This document shows, in pieces, positions 22,889 through 33,304 of a DNA stretch of 64,000 nt. Origin of the DNA: Odontocerum albicorne. Lineage: Eukaryota; Arthropoda; Insecta; Trichoptera; Odontoceridae. The translations under genes and the position numbers were made by a program. The DNA lies in NCBI GenBank assembly GCA_949825065.1, contig OX463859.1, forward strand, positions 18,991,220-19,055,219, written 5' to 3'. Below the pieces are notes generated by a model. It made no database searches and had not been told where the DNA came from. It saw nothing but the letters and a program-made list of their open reading frames with translations. Numbering within the stretch: position 1 is the first letter of the stretch; each line of letters opens with the position of its first letter.

Positions 22889-23480
22889 TTAGATAATGAG
22901 TTGATGGATACAGTCAAAGGATCGGGTACTTAACCACATGTGTATATATTTAGAAAAACATATTTGGTAAGAAAACCGCAGAAAACTTACCGAAAGAAGA
23001 CGAACTACAAATAAACTTTTATAGATCTTCCATGATGTGATAGTTGCATATTTGACTTTAGGTGTAGTGTTATGCATGTGTGTAGTGTTCATGTATAATA
23101 ATTTATTTTGATAAGACTTACCAAAAAGAATTGTATTCAAGTGCTCTCTAAAGTGGCACACGTCACCTATATCTATATTATTCATAGACAGATCATTCCA
23201 CGCTACGGGACCAGTGACGGCAAAGCTGTCATTCCACGCTACAGGACCAGTGACGGCAAAGCTGTCATTCCACGCTACAGGACCAGTGACGGCAAAGCTG
23301 TCATTCCACGCTACAGGACCAGTGACGGCAAAGCCCTGTTATAATACTCCACCCTATCGGATCAATAATTGATCCAAATTATTTGGAACAATCAACTTAT
23401 TCGATAAAGACTGAATGGACCTCAAGTTTCTACTTTCCGATTCCGAAGGACAATCTGTCAGACATATATTCGAAAGATTC
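22889..23480 (-). mobile_element. CR1/L2- or jockey-like LINE C-terminus
   Basis: On the minus strand SFAVTGPVAWND leads on to LSMNNIDIGDVCHFREHLNT and ILFGKSY. This matches the end of many LINE proteins, in which an S-F---P-AWN-LP motif precedes a region ending in F-K-LK--LF. The copy at 50288-50560 has the same order (FAFAGSVAWNGLS, then GGVCNYKTYFNLVLFE). The motif is present four times in this copy (see next entry). Upstream parts (23340-23480) are frameshifted. Confidence 0.65.
23194..23337 (-). repeat. 36-bp in-frame tandem repeat, four copies
   Basis: Units start at 23194, 23230, 23266 and 23302 and are nearly identical (one base differs in the first). In the LINE frame each unit encodes SFAVTGPVAWND. 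The related LINE at 50.4 kb has only one unit. Confidence 0.95.
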
Positions 23481-23739
23481 AACGGAGATATACCATTAAG
23501 GGTCTTGAATATATAGTTTGAAAAAAAAAAAGTTTCTATTATTATTTGATTCTCAATCTGATATAAATTGCAATTTTTGCTTTTTCTTTATTTTTTTTTA
23601 AAAATCCAATGTAAAGACGTTCCTAAAAAAAGGAGGATCTATGAAGAAATATGCAATATTTATCTATATTTTGCGATACAATCCAGTAAGAGTCTTAACT
23701 TCTTCAAGATTTCTCCAAGATGACAGGCATCTTACCATC

Positions 23740-23835
23740 ATGGTGGCTTTATGGCCTTGGTGATAAAAAAACTGCTGTTCAGTCTCCGGGTTAGAGGTTT
23801 GATTCAAGTTGGTACCCAGTTTAAAAAAAAATAAA
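23740..23835 (+). mobile_element. SINE-1 head fragment
   Basis: TTTATGGCCTTGGTGATAAA (A box region) and AGGTTTGATTCAAGTTGG (B box region) are followed by TACCCAGTTTAAAAA. The tail is missing. Confidence 0.5.
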
Positions 23836-23865
23836 ACAATTTTTTACATTATTTATAGTAAAAGC

Positions 23866-24212
23866 ATTAACATTGTGGAGGTTAAAATACATTGTAATTC
23901 GTTTTATCAAACACTTTCTCCCACTTAATGTAACGGTATGACCCTAACGGTTTCAAGATTTTCATATCATCATCAAGGACCATGGCTGAAATCATCAGGA
24001 GAGCACAAACAAGTGAAAACCTTGAAACCGGCAGGGTTATAAAGTTACATAAAGTGAAATAAAAAGTATTTAGTAAAACGTCTTGATTGTGCTCCCCTGA
24101 TGGTGAAAGCCTTAAAGACGGTAGGGTTATACCATTACAAAAAGTGCAGTGAACAGTATTTGATAAAAACAAATTACAATGTCTTTAAACCTCTGTAATG
24201 TTAATGCCATTC
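23866..24212. repeat. Fold-back repeat (family F), copy 1
   Basis: The ends are inverted: GCATTAACATTGTGGAGG on the left and CCTCTGTAATGTTAATGCC on the right. Inside lie one inverted and two direct copies of a module: CCTTGAAACCGGCAGGGTTA, a TTACATAAAGTG block and a GTATTTGATAAAA block. A second locus is at 26846-27025. Confidence 0.7.
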
Positions 24213-24404
24213 GCTTGGTTGAAAGTGACTGCTACATGTGATATACCCGTCATATTATACAAATTTCTGTAAGCATAATATAATACGAGTTCGTCTCAAG
24301 TCCTCTGCGTGATCAGTCGCTATATAAAGTCTTTATTTTCCCAACTCAATCTATCAGATTTTTCCAGATTATTTTTTTTACGTACAACGTAAACAATTAG
24401 AAAA

Positions 24405-24470
24405 ACTGTGATTTTACCATCAGACGTATATTTTACTATCAAACGTATATTTTACCATCAGACGTATATA
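24405..24470. repeat. 20-bp tandem repeat, three copies
   Basis: TTTTACCATCAGACGTATA is repeated three times with one or two changes. Confidence 0.85.
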
Positions 24471-24884
24471 AAAATCGTGAGTTGTCTGAAATCCAAAATA
24501 TTTCCATCTTTATAAGTATTGAAATTTTTTTGCTGTTTATTTTTTATGACGTCTTTCAGTGATGATGTTATTTCTGGACTTTATTTCTTAATGTCCTTCC
24601 AGTCCTTGAACTGGCGAAAAACACCAATCGCCCTTCTGTAACGGCTACCCTGAATGGCTAATGGCGTCTGGGGGATTGGTATGAATCAATCTCTTAAGTG
24701 GATGAATCGTAAGCACAGATTTCAAGTGTGGCATATACGGATGCTGTAAAAAAGTTTTTAATGAGGGGTTAAATTTGCGTTTAAATATAAAACCAGCAAA
24801 CATGTCAATTTAATTTCTTTATTTTTTTTTGTCAGTTAATATATCTTTTATATTATTTTATATATACAAGAAATATTTGGAATC

Positions 24885-25630
24885 TTGTAGACAGCGGCCA
24901 AAGAAGTTAGACTGGAAATTAATGAAAATAAGACAAAAATCATGAAACAGAGTAGGAGTATAGGCAATGGTCCACAAGGTAACGTTAGATTCAAAGATGA
25001 ATATAACTTTGAGGTAGTAGATGAGTTCACCTACCTGGGTTCAACTATAACGAAGGAAAACGAGGAGCATGCAGAGATTAAGAGAAGAACCACAACAGTG
25101 AACAAAACATTCTTCTCCCTACTGCCAGTGTTCAAGCCCTGAAGTGTCCATAGAAAAACCAGTCACCCAGTACAAAACAATTACTAGAACAGTGGTGGCA
25201 TATGGATGCGAAGCATGGACACTGACAGCTAAATCCGCAGAGTTGCTGGATGTCTTCGAGAAGAGTACTACGCAGGATCCTGGGCCCCGTGAATGACGGC
25301 GAAACCTGGCGAATACGATACAACGACGAGTTATATAATATCTACAAAGCTGCCAGGCTATCTGTACATGTCAGACTGAGCAAATTGAGATTGACCGGAC
25401 ATGTGCAGAAAATGCCATCATGGGGAGCACCCAAAATAATCCTGGAAGGACACCCGGGTGGGAGAAGGAGAGTGGTCAGGCCAAGGCTGCGATGGGAGGA
25501 CGAAGTTGACGCAACCCGGCTGCTATAGGCGCAGGATTGGAGGGTCGAGGCGGACGACACGAGGAGTTGGAGGCGGATATTGACGGAGGCCAAAGCTCGA
25601 TATGGGCTGTAAGACCATCGAAAGAAAAGA
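24885..25630 (+). mobile_element. LINE reverse-transcriptase C-terminal half (family C)
   Basis: Frames across this region follow the order of a non-LTR reverse transcriptase end: EINENKTKIMKQ, a DEFTYLGSTITKENEEHAEI thumb region, RTVVAYGCEAWTLTAKS (frameshifted near 25200), RRVLRRILGPVNDGETWRIR, RLTGHVQKMPSWGAPK, and GRRRVVRPRLRWEDEVDA. The 3' tail is a purine-rich GAAAGAAAAGAAAG run near 25620, as expected for a retroposed end. GC content is clearly higher than in the neighbourhood, suggesting a fairly recent insertion. Frameshifts and stops make it inactive. Confidence 0.8.
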
Positions 25631-25969
25631 AAGAAATATATCTTTTATTACATAAAATTAAAACACGGCTACTTTGTTTACATTCCACTATATTTATTGC
25701 AAATCACAATGCATTTAAACACTCGCTGTGTCATCATCAGATGAGCTGTCAAGTTCTTGTCAGTAAAATCATGTTTTAATTTTATATTTATTATGAAGAT
25801 CCAAAAAGTGATGCCAGAGTTTATTAAACAACTATCTTGTATAATACTTTTATTGTAAAGATGTAAAGTACAACATAATAAATTTATTGACATGCGGTAA
25901 TCTCTTTAAATCAATCAGATGCCTAAAATGAAAAGCTGACTTGATTTTTATTGATAAAATTGGCCATCA

Positions 25970-26035
25970 ACGACGATAGAACATGTAACCTGTAGACCAG
26001 AAGACTTACCAACTAGGCCAAATAGGTCGTTTGTA
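25970..26035 (-). mobile_element. tRNA-like SINE fragment
   Basis: Minus strand: CCTATTTGGCCTAGTTGGTA followed by AGTCTTCTGGTCTACAGG gives an A box with part of the anticodon arm. No B box is preserved. Confidence 0.45.
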
Positions 26036-26269
26036 AAATTATAGAGAAACACATTTAATCATTGAAGAGAGATGTTATACTTTTTAAGCGGCTTAAATCA
26101 AATTTAATATTTTTATAGTAACTTTTTGTTCTATTTCCCATAAGACCATGGACAGTGTTAAGTAACATGTAATTTATTGTTATTTTATTACTTCTTCATA
26201 AAAAAAAGATTATTTTGAATCCACCAAGCAGGGCTGAATATGATGTAAGGGCTTTTTTTTATTACTATT

Positions 26270-26640
26270 CATGTGGCGTGGAAAAGTCTGCCTCTAAGTG
26301 TTAGAGAAAAGGGTACTGTATGCAGTATTAGGAAGCATTTGAAAACAACCCTTTTTGGGAGGTCTTTTTAAAAGTTTCTTTGTAATTAGTCTTCCCTCGG
26401 TAAGTTTTTCGTGGTATCTTACCAAATATATTTTTCTTAATATATACGGGTGCCAGAAAGTACCTAATTTAATGGCTGCGGCCATCACCTTACTATCTTT
26501 ACACTCATAAATTTATTTTTTAATGTTTTAAATCGATCCAAAATAGTTGGTTCGAATCCCGAGCTAGAGCGCACTTGAGGAGATTCTGCTCTCTAAATGG
26601 TGCCACATAAACTGTCCTTAAAATGATCAATATTAACTTA
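26270..26640 (+). mobile_element. SINE-2-like repeat, fullest copy
   Basis: GCCTCTAAGTGTTAGAGAAA, GCCAGAAAGTACCTAATTTA, a B box-like GGTTCGAATCCCGAG and TCTCTAAATGGTGCCACATA occur in the same order as at 47510-47885. A RNA polymerase III B box makes a SINE likely, but the A box is not clear. Confidence 0.55.
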
Positions 26641-26845
26641 TTCATTTGACGATCATACAGTGTGTTAAAAGTCGCACAGTGACATGCTTAAAATAAAGTT
26701 GAAGGAAGTAACGTAATGTGTTCTACTGTCATTCCATGTTTTTATTTATTTAATAAAGTGATCTATAATATAAACATTTGCCAAATGTCTACTCGTCAAT
26801 ATTAATTTATGTCTTAAGAACTAATCTAATTTATTGTTATTTGTT

Positions 26846-27025
26846 TAGTCAAACACTATTTATTCTACTTTATATAACGGTACCGGTTTCAAGTCTTGTT
26901 TGTGCTTCCCTGATGATGAGGTGAAAACCTTGAAACCGGCAGGGTTATACCGTTATATAAAGTGGAATAAACAGCATTTGACTAAACACATCAAAATGTC
27001 TTTAAATCTCCACAGCGTTAATGCC
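26846..27025. repeat. Fold-back repeat (family F), copy 2
   Basis: The left arm contains TAGTCAAACACTATTTATTC and TTTATATAACGG; the right arm contains the inverted CCGTTATATAAAGTGGAATA and AACAGCATTTGACTA. Between them is CTGATGATGAGGTGAAAACC. The arms are about 50 bp and close to complementary. Confidence 0.75.
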
Positions 27026-27109
27026 TTAACTATAAATAATATCATCTAATTTACAATATTATAACTATAAACAGACTTAATTTTAGCTTCTTACACGCCA
27101 TTTGATAAA

Positions 27110-27325
27110 ATACAAATTACTGCACCTGATCATCCAAGGCGAGATAGAGGGTCGAAGAGGTGTTGGCAGGAGGCAAATTTCCTGGCTCCGCAATATACGT
27201 GATTGGACTGGTATAAGGAGCAATGGGGATCTTTTTCGGGCTGCCGGAGACAAAGATGCTAACTCTCAGGTGATAGTCAACGTTGGAGGGACATGACATG
27301 ACACTAAGAAGAAGAAGAACATGCC
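27110..27325 (+). mobile_element. LINE C-terminal end (family D)
   Basis: The frame reads LLHLIIQGEIEGRRGVGRRQ, ISWLRNIRDWTGIRSNGDLF and RAAGDKDANSQVIVNVGGT. This is a common LINE C-terminus. It ends in ACATGACATGACACTAAGAA and a short GAAGAAGAA tail. It is truncated at the 5' side and is one of the better preserved ends in the window. Confidence 0.75.
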
Positions 27326-27984
27326 ATTTATATTTTTGATAATCTGTATTTTAAATTTCTTAAAAAAAGCTTACAACTACATATCAACTTATAACGAGAT
27401 AACAATTCTTATTCATGCCATGTATTATATTTATGTATTTTGACAATATCTAAAGTACATGTCCAATAGTTGAGGAAATCGATATAAATTTTATGTGTTA
27501 AAATCAAATAGCTGCAAACATGTACATAATATAAAGTTCAGCGTAATGTGTCATAAAAGATTCTTCCATCAACATCAAGGAAACAAAAACAGTAAATAAA
27601 TATTAAGCCTTGTTGTTGTGTCATTTTTAAAGTCTGGATTTCAAAAATATTTCCGAAACTAATAAAATATCCTAAAATAACTTTTATCGAGGAAAGTTAA
27701 CGGCTAAATTATTCTATACTTGTAATATTCGAGTTGGATGGGTTTAATTGAGCCCGCAACATATTTTTGTTGGAGATTTTCATAATTTATCAGCTATTTA
27801 CAAAGATAAGAGCAATATAGAGATTACCAAATAACATTTTTACAATGTAAAGAAAACATTTCAGATAAAAATCATACGGCCATAACCGTTAAAATAAAAA
27901 AAAAACAATTTTAGATGTTTGGTTAAAATAAGCCAATAGCAAGTTTTTATTGAGTATGTATAACAATGTAATGCGTACACTTAG

Positions 27985-28115
27985 AACAATACATGGGGTG
28001 ATATACATGATAGAATACGAAATGAAGTGATTACCAGCGAGTGTTTATTTTAGGTTGATATGTAGAGTGAGATGAAAAAGATTCTAAATTTGTGGAGTGC
28101 CGATGTATGAATAAA
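27985..28115 (+). mobile_element. LINE family A fragment
   Basis: MRTLRTIHGV-IH-IEYEMK-type codons (GCGTACACTTAGAACAATAC, then ATGGGGTGATATAC) match family A. The LTR-like segment follows directly. Confidence 0.55.
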
Positions 28116-28117
28116 GG

Positions 28118-28530
28118 TGTGTGGCGACCGTATGCGCGGTCACTGAACCGACGAGACGACCTTTGCCCACCTTAACAATGCGAGACAAACAATGCCAAAG
28201 TCCACGCGATCGGTCACTCAACTCACTACCAGTGAAGACCGCATTCCATGAGGAAAAGAGAGGGCAACAGATCTTTCGCGCTGTCTCTCAAAACAAAAGG
28301 ATACCTACGCGCGACAATAAACATATTGTAAGCGCAAAGACGAGACAGCGATATATCTCGTGCGCATTCCCGCACACGTTCAAAACACATTATAAATACC
28401 GACGTTTGTCAATAAAATTCCTCTTTACATATTCCGATTTCGACAAGTTTTTATTTATCAACAATCATCATCATCTCTCCTTTAAGGTACACACGTTCCT
28501 AAAGGGGGAAAGAAGACATCAAAATACGAT
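28118..28530 (+). mobile_element. Probable solo LTR
   Basis: This segment is much GC-richer than its flanks. It has TTATAAATAC (28390-28399), AATAAA about 20 bases later, and no coding sequence, as expected for an LTR promoter and poly(A) signal. A 5' TG start at 28118-28122 is plausible, but I could not fix the 3' end or a target duplication. The 137-codon open frame inside it is probably accidental. Confidence 0.5.
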
Positions 28531-28614
28531 ATGATGGTCCCATAAACATGTTTGTTAGCCATCATGTGAATGGAAGATACCTATGTGTATTGTTTAATTG
28601 TGTGCAAGAAGTTG

Positions 28615-28992
28615 TATTGTATTACACTTTCGTTGAATACAGTACAACCTGGTAGGCTTATTGCTATGTGACAATGCCCTCAGTGAGATACAGAAAAACA
28701 CCTAGTTGACTGAGGACACGACAAATGAAAGGCAACAAACCCGGATCTATTACTATTGTGTATCCAAATAAATCCAGCTGGTGGGTGTTAGCTAATTATG
28801 TATATTTCTTGTCAGGTGTAAAATAAATAAATAAATAAAATATACATCTTCCAATCAACCATAAATTTGTTAAGAGGCCTTAAGTGAGACTAGAATCCTT
28901 TAAAAAAAATCTGGATTCCAACGAGAATCGAACCTGCAACCTCCGGGCTGGGAGACAAGCCTGGTCTTACCAACTAGACCACCGAGATCGTA
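28615..28992 (-). mobile_element. SINE-1 copy with a nested insertion
   Basis: On the minus strand the head is good: GTGGTCTAGTTGGTAAGACC (A box) and GCAGGTTCGATTCTCG (B box). The body runs to GATTGGAAGATG, and the tail resumes at ACATAGCAATAAGCCTACCA and GGTTGTACTGTA. The interruption at about 28676-28838 is a separate retroposed piece in the plus orientation. Confidence 0.75.
28676..28838 (+). mobile_element. Short retroposed element with TAAA tail
   Basis: It shares CAGTGAGATACAG, GACAAATGAAAGGCAACAAA, CCCGGATC and TATATTTCTTGTCA with the minus strand at 49085-49240. In both, one frame reads RYR followed by PSLL or similar, then RQMKGNKP. It ends in (TAAA)n. It is probably the 3' end of a LINE that I cannot name. 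Confidence 0.6.
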
Positions 28993-29191
28993 TTTCACCA
29001 AGCACACAGTATTGTTCAAACCCAATATTTTGATGTTAAGGATGTAAAAGTTTTAAGACGATCTGTGTATTTAATCTGCTGCAGTTTTTAGTTGGGGGTA
29101 GTTTTTTTATAAAGCGTTATGTCTGCGTTACTCAATTGGGCAATCAAAATTTATGATAAGCCGCATATCAGATACGAAAAGAAATATAAAT

Positions 29192-29251
29192 TTAGATGGT
29201 ATACGGTCTAATAGATTAGAGTTAGATGGTATAGGGTCTAATAGATTAGAG
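29192..29251. repeat. 30-bp tandem duplication
   Basis: TTAGATGGTATACGGTCTAA followed by TAGATTAGAG is repeated once with one change. Confidence 0.9.
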
Positions 29252-29280
29252 TTAAACCAGTCGGAAGTGATTCTGCTAAA

Positions 29281-29422
29281 AATTGAACCTGAGTACCCCA
29301 CTTATTCATCATGAATACTTGCTGTTAGACAACGGCTACCAGCCATCTGAAAATTGAACCTAAGTACCCCACTTATTCATCATGAATACTTGCTGTTAGA
29401 CAACGGCTACCAACCATCTGAA
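29281..29422. repeat. 71-bp tandem duplication
   Basis: The units start at 29281 and 29352 and differ at about two positions. The key block is CCCCACTTATTCATCATGAA. Confidence 0.95.
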
Positions 29423-29454
29423 ATAAATGCATGAATAAAATTAATGTTTTAAGA

Positions 29455-29760
29455 AAAATGAACAGGTGAGTGTCAGGATTGTTTGGTCATATGAATAGAA
29501 TAAATGACTAAAGCATGACTAAGCTGTTACACAAGTCAGAAGTGTAAGGTGTGCGTGTTTGGATCAAATGGACAAGATTTCGAAAAAAAAAACCAAGGTG
29601 ATAATAATGAAAGAATTTGCGTGACGAGACGTATGGACGTTAAGGAGACGAAAATGTTGTGCTAGGATTAAAAAAATACGAAAACCTCTTTACCTATCCC
29701 TTTAGGGACATGGCGTGTTGACATATGTATATAAACTGTTGACATATGTATTGTATATAA
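29455..29760 (+). mobile_element. LINE family A tail
   Basis: LFGHMNRIND-like codons, SSEV-GVRVWIKWTRF, then a R-YGR-GDENVVLGLK-like tail and TTTAGGGACATGGCGTG match other family A 3' ends. It is frameshifted throughout. Confidence 0.55.
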
Positions 29761-29776
29761 AATGTTGACATATATA

Positions 29777-30733
29777 CGAGGCATATCCAGAAAGTAAGTG
29801 TACTGAATTTTTGAAGGTTACATTTTTTTTTATTTAAACAAAAAAATTACGTGGTTACCGTAGTACATTTGTAAGCTATTTTTCGACATAGTCGCCATTC
29901 CTCTCAATGCAGGTGGTGAAGCGGGGTATCAACTTTGATGCCTTCCTCGAAGTAGTTTCCCGCCAACCCCTCCGTCCACTTCTCCACCTCCTCCTTTACC
30001 TCCTCGTCGGTTGAAAACCTTTTTCCATCCATGTGCAGCTTCAGGGAGGTAAAGAGATAGTAATCTGAAGGTGCTAGGTCAGGGGAATGCGCGGGATGGT
30101 TCAGGACATCCCATTTAAACGAGGCGAGCAGTTCCTTCGTGGCGTTGGCCGTGTGCGGTCTGGCATTGTCGTGCAGCAGGCAGACTCCCTTTGTCAGCAT
30201 GCCTCTCCTCTTGTTCTGAATCGCCCTCCGCAATTTTTATAGGGTCTCACAGTATCTTGCAGAGTTGATGGTCTCCCCTTGAGGCATATATTCAATTAAA
30301 ATTATGCCTTGACAGTCCCAAAACACGGATGCCATGATTTTCTTGGCTGAAATTGTGGTTTTGAACTTTTTGGCGGAGGGTGAAGAGGTGTGACGTGACC
30401 GTTTTTAAACTCGCGACACCATTTGTATACACTCGTACGATTCATAGCTTTATCACCATATGCAGTTTTCACCTCATTATAAACCTCAACCGGAGGTTTT
30501 CCCTTCCAAACGAGATAACGGATGACGCCGCGTATTTCGCACTTGGTGGGAGATTGGATTGACATTTTTCACGAAACGTGTTGTCGCGTCGACACTTCTC
30601 AACGTACTGACCTCGAACCGGTCTCGTTGCGGAGGGGAAGGGTCAGGCTACACGGAAGTGTAACCAACATGTCGAAAATAAAATCCGTCCGGTCGTGAGA
30701 GCCTCAGTACACTTACTTTCTGGATACGCATAG
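29777..30733 (-). mobile_element. Mariner deletion derivative (MLE2), copy 2
   Basis: 957 bp, flanked by TA (29775-29776, 30734-30735), with the same terminal repeats as the copy at 20252. The transposase starts at 30565 with MSIQSPTKCEIRGVIRYLVW. The internal deletion joins FKNG to a TSSPSAKKFKTT stretch, a breakpoint shared with the chimera at 6084-7057 but not with copy 1. The C-terminal frame 29904-30233 keeps LLHDNARPHTANA and DLAPSDYYLF, so the second and third catalytic Asp remain; a frameshift removes the last residues. Confidence 0.85.
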
Positions 30734-30818
30734 TACATAAACTCCAACAGCGCTCTTGACTCGCCGTATCCAAAAAAGAAACCGAAGAAATGGAATATAA
30801 ATATCTTACGTATCCATT

Positions 30819-31055
30819 CTCAAGAACCTGTAATAACTATTTATCAAGGACCTGTAATAATTATTTCTCAAGGACCTGTAATAATTATTTCTCAAGAATC
30901 TGTAACAATTATTTCTCAAGAACCTGTAATAATTATTTCTCAAGAACCTGTAATAATTACATTTCTCAACAACCTGTAATATTTATTTCTCAAGAATCTG
31001 TAATAATTATTTATCAAAAACCTGTAATAATTATTTCTCAAGAATCTGTAATAAG
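30819..31055. repeat. 24-bp minisatellite, about ten units
   Basis: The consensus is CAAGAACCTGTAATAATTAT followed by TTCT. Most units are exactly 24 bp, so all three frames stay open and give an artefactual SRTCNNYF repeat protein. Two units differ in length. Confidence 0.95.
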
Positions 31056-31329
31056 TCCAAAATTAATTCAAAATTAGTCTAAATTTATTTAATTTAGGCA
31101 TTTCCGAAAATTGACATTTATTTTCCCTTTATGATATGTTATAGTGCGCAATGCACGAACTAGCAACACCAAATATTAAGTATGCATTGACAAAATATTA
31201 AAAAAAAATTGTATGAGTGTCAAATTTTCATTGAAAATATTTAAAAAAAAAGAACAAAAATATATTTTTTATTTTATTGCAATACATAGTGAAATGCTCC
31301 AGGACGTAAAAAAATTATTTAAAATTGGG

Positions 31330-31775
31330 TTATACAAATGCAGAGAATTAATGAGAGTATGTGCGACGGATATCAAAAATAAAACTTAAGAGCAAGATTT
31401 ACTAGACAGAGATCAAGTCCGCTGTACTACATGGAAACGAGTGTTGGCCTATAAAGAAATAAGAAGAATAACAGCTTAATGTCGCGGAGAGATGCACATG
31501 CTACGGTGGTCGCTAAAATGGAAAATATCCGAAATGAACGAATTCGCGGAGCAATAAATGTTGCCCCAATAGTAGATAAAGACCGAAAAGCACGACTTTG
31601 CTGGTATAGGCACGTGCAACGGTGGGATGAAGCTCTCTACGTTCAATATAACCATGAATTCAACATTTCCAAATAGACGCAGGGGGATACCAAAGACTCG
31701 GACTATTCCCGAGTGATTGTCGAGATCAAGAGAGATGGAGGAAATAAGTCCAAGCAGCCGATCCCAAATGAATGA
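31330..31775 (+). mobile_element. LINE C-terminal fragment (family E)
   Basis: The frame 31479-31676 carries VAKMENIRNERIRGAINVAP, IVDKDRKARLCWYRHVQRWD and EALYVQ. These are the conserved NERIRG, RL-WYGHV-R and DEA blocks of a widespread LINE C-terminus. After a stop it continues with GDTKDSD and a VIVEIKRD-like piece. It is a dead relic. Confidence 0.75.
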
Positions 31776-32424
31776 GATAATGCGAAGGAATAGAAAAAAT
31801 GAAAAATCATATGACCTTTAATCTGCTTTTTAAGCACTTAAACATTATTTTCTAAACCTCATCCGAAAAATAATTTTGGTTATGATAATTAAACTGTGTG
31901 TAGTGTTGCGTTTTGACCAACATCATATTATCCACACTGTTTTGAATAAATAAAATCGTTTCTGAAATGTCGCAGCATTTGAATAACTTACATATGTTTA
32001 TGGACCGGGTCTGTTCCCTTTAATACCGTTTTTGGGGTAAAAGATAAAGGGGTTAATGTCATCGTCAGATTTTTGGTCCATTTTAGGGTTAACCCATAAT
32101 TGAATTTATTTTATCAGGAAGCTTCTGTTCCTTTTTTAAATTTAATTTATACCAAAATGTCTTAAAGTTTTCCTCCGATGTCATCTACAAGGTTACTATC
32201 ACGCCATGTCCCTATATGGATAGACAGAGATATAGAAGATCGTCCCTTTATTCTATCTTGACACAAATAACCTGCTTCTGCCATTTCCATACACCTTGTT
32301 GTACACACCATCCAATTAAAAGGTTTTTCACACTTTCTTCCTCAAAATTTTTATTGTTATGATCGTATAATTTTGGCGAGTTGTCTAACACTCTCGTAAC
32401 TTTCATACAACTCGTCTAGTTTAT

Positions 32425-32590
32425 ATATGTATTTTTTCATCATTCATTGATTCTCCATGGCCGGACAGTCTTAATGCACCTTTCTGCATTATCTTTTAAT
32501 CCACATTCTTCCGTAATGTTCTCATTCTTTATTCTCTCAAATTTAGTTTTTTTAAGCCAAGCTCTCATTTGTCTCGCATTTTAATTTACT
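32425..32590 (-). mobile_element. LINE family A fragment
   Basis: Minus strand reads LRERIKNENITEECGLKDNA, ERCIKTVRPWRINE, which aligns with the family A segment RIRNEVIRDECELK. Confidence 0.55.
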
Positions 32591-32720
32591 TTCATCACTT
32601 TTTGTTCACATTTAAGTTTCACTTGCATATCTTAATGTTGGGACCAAGATTTCATTATGAGTTGACAGTTTTGTTTGTATTGAAATATTTTTGTTGTCAA
32701 ATAAATTATGCAACCCACCA

Positions 32721-32965
32721 TTCTACGACAACCTCCATGCCGTTGTTGGTAAGACGTCTGTCTCCCAACCCGGAAGTTGCGGACTCAAATCCCGCTGGAA
32801 CCCAGTTTTCAAAAATAGGGTTTCAGTCTACTTTTACTTAAGGCTTCTTTAATATCTTTCTGGTTGGTTGGTAGAGATTGCCATTTGACAATAAGTCCGC
32901 CAGGTCGTACTGTTTACAATAAAAGTGTTATACAATACAATAATACAATTCAACATTTTTCTTCA
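32721..32965 (+). mobile_element. tRNA-derived SINE (SINE-1), near full length
   Basis: A box-like TGCCGTTGTTGGTAAGA (from 32738), B box-like GGACTCAAATCCC (32781-32793), then CTGGAACCCAGTTTTCAAAA, a pyrimidine-rich body and the tail GGTTGGTAGAGATTGCCATT and CAATAAGTCCGCCAGG. It ends in an AATACAATA-rich run. Confidence 0.75.
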
Positions 32966-33124
32966 ATATCACACATCGTATGACCATCCGATGTGAACAT
33001 GCTTCCAAGATACTTTTTTCTTTTGTATTCACTGAAAGAAATAAAATGTAATGAAAGAAATAACATGTTGAAATGATATATCTCATTTCAGTATTTCGCC
33101 ATTAGAATGTTTGAAATGTTTATT

Positions 33125-33304
33125 AAACGCTGAAAAGACGTTGAAAATACAGAAAAGAAGTAGAAAACACTGAAATAACGTGGAAAATACTAGAAAGACG
33201 TAGAAACTACTGGAAAGTCGTGAAAAATACAGGAAAGACGTGGAAAATACTGAAAAGACGTGGTAAATACTGAAAAGACGTGGAAAATACAGAAAATAAG
33301 TGGG
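33125..33304. repeat. 20-bp minisatellite, about nine units
   Basis: The consensus is TGGAAAATACTGAAAAGACG. Units such as those at 33241, 33261 and 33281 are nearly identical. It abuts a LINE family A fragment (33305-33370, plus, with FGHVKRMGDKSLAK), so it may have grown inside a dead LINE. Confidence 0.9.

Noticed and set aside
26900..26960. Hammerhead ribozyme at CTGATGATGAGGTGAAAACC followed by TTGAAACC
   Set aside because: The CTGATGA and GAAA core words are there, but stem II is only three solid pairs, stem III does not close against the expected position, and no valid cleavage triplet precedes stem I. The related copy at 24.1 kb has CTGATGG.
28121..28534. A 137-codon gene
   Set aside because: It lies within an LTR-like segment with TATAAA and AATAAA signals. 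The protein has no recognisable feature and the frame is explained by higher GC.
30790..31077. SRTCNNYF repeat protein
   Set aside because: It is a translation of the 24-bp minisatellite; no start context or homology was seen.
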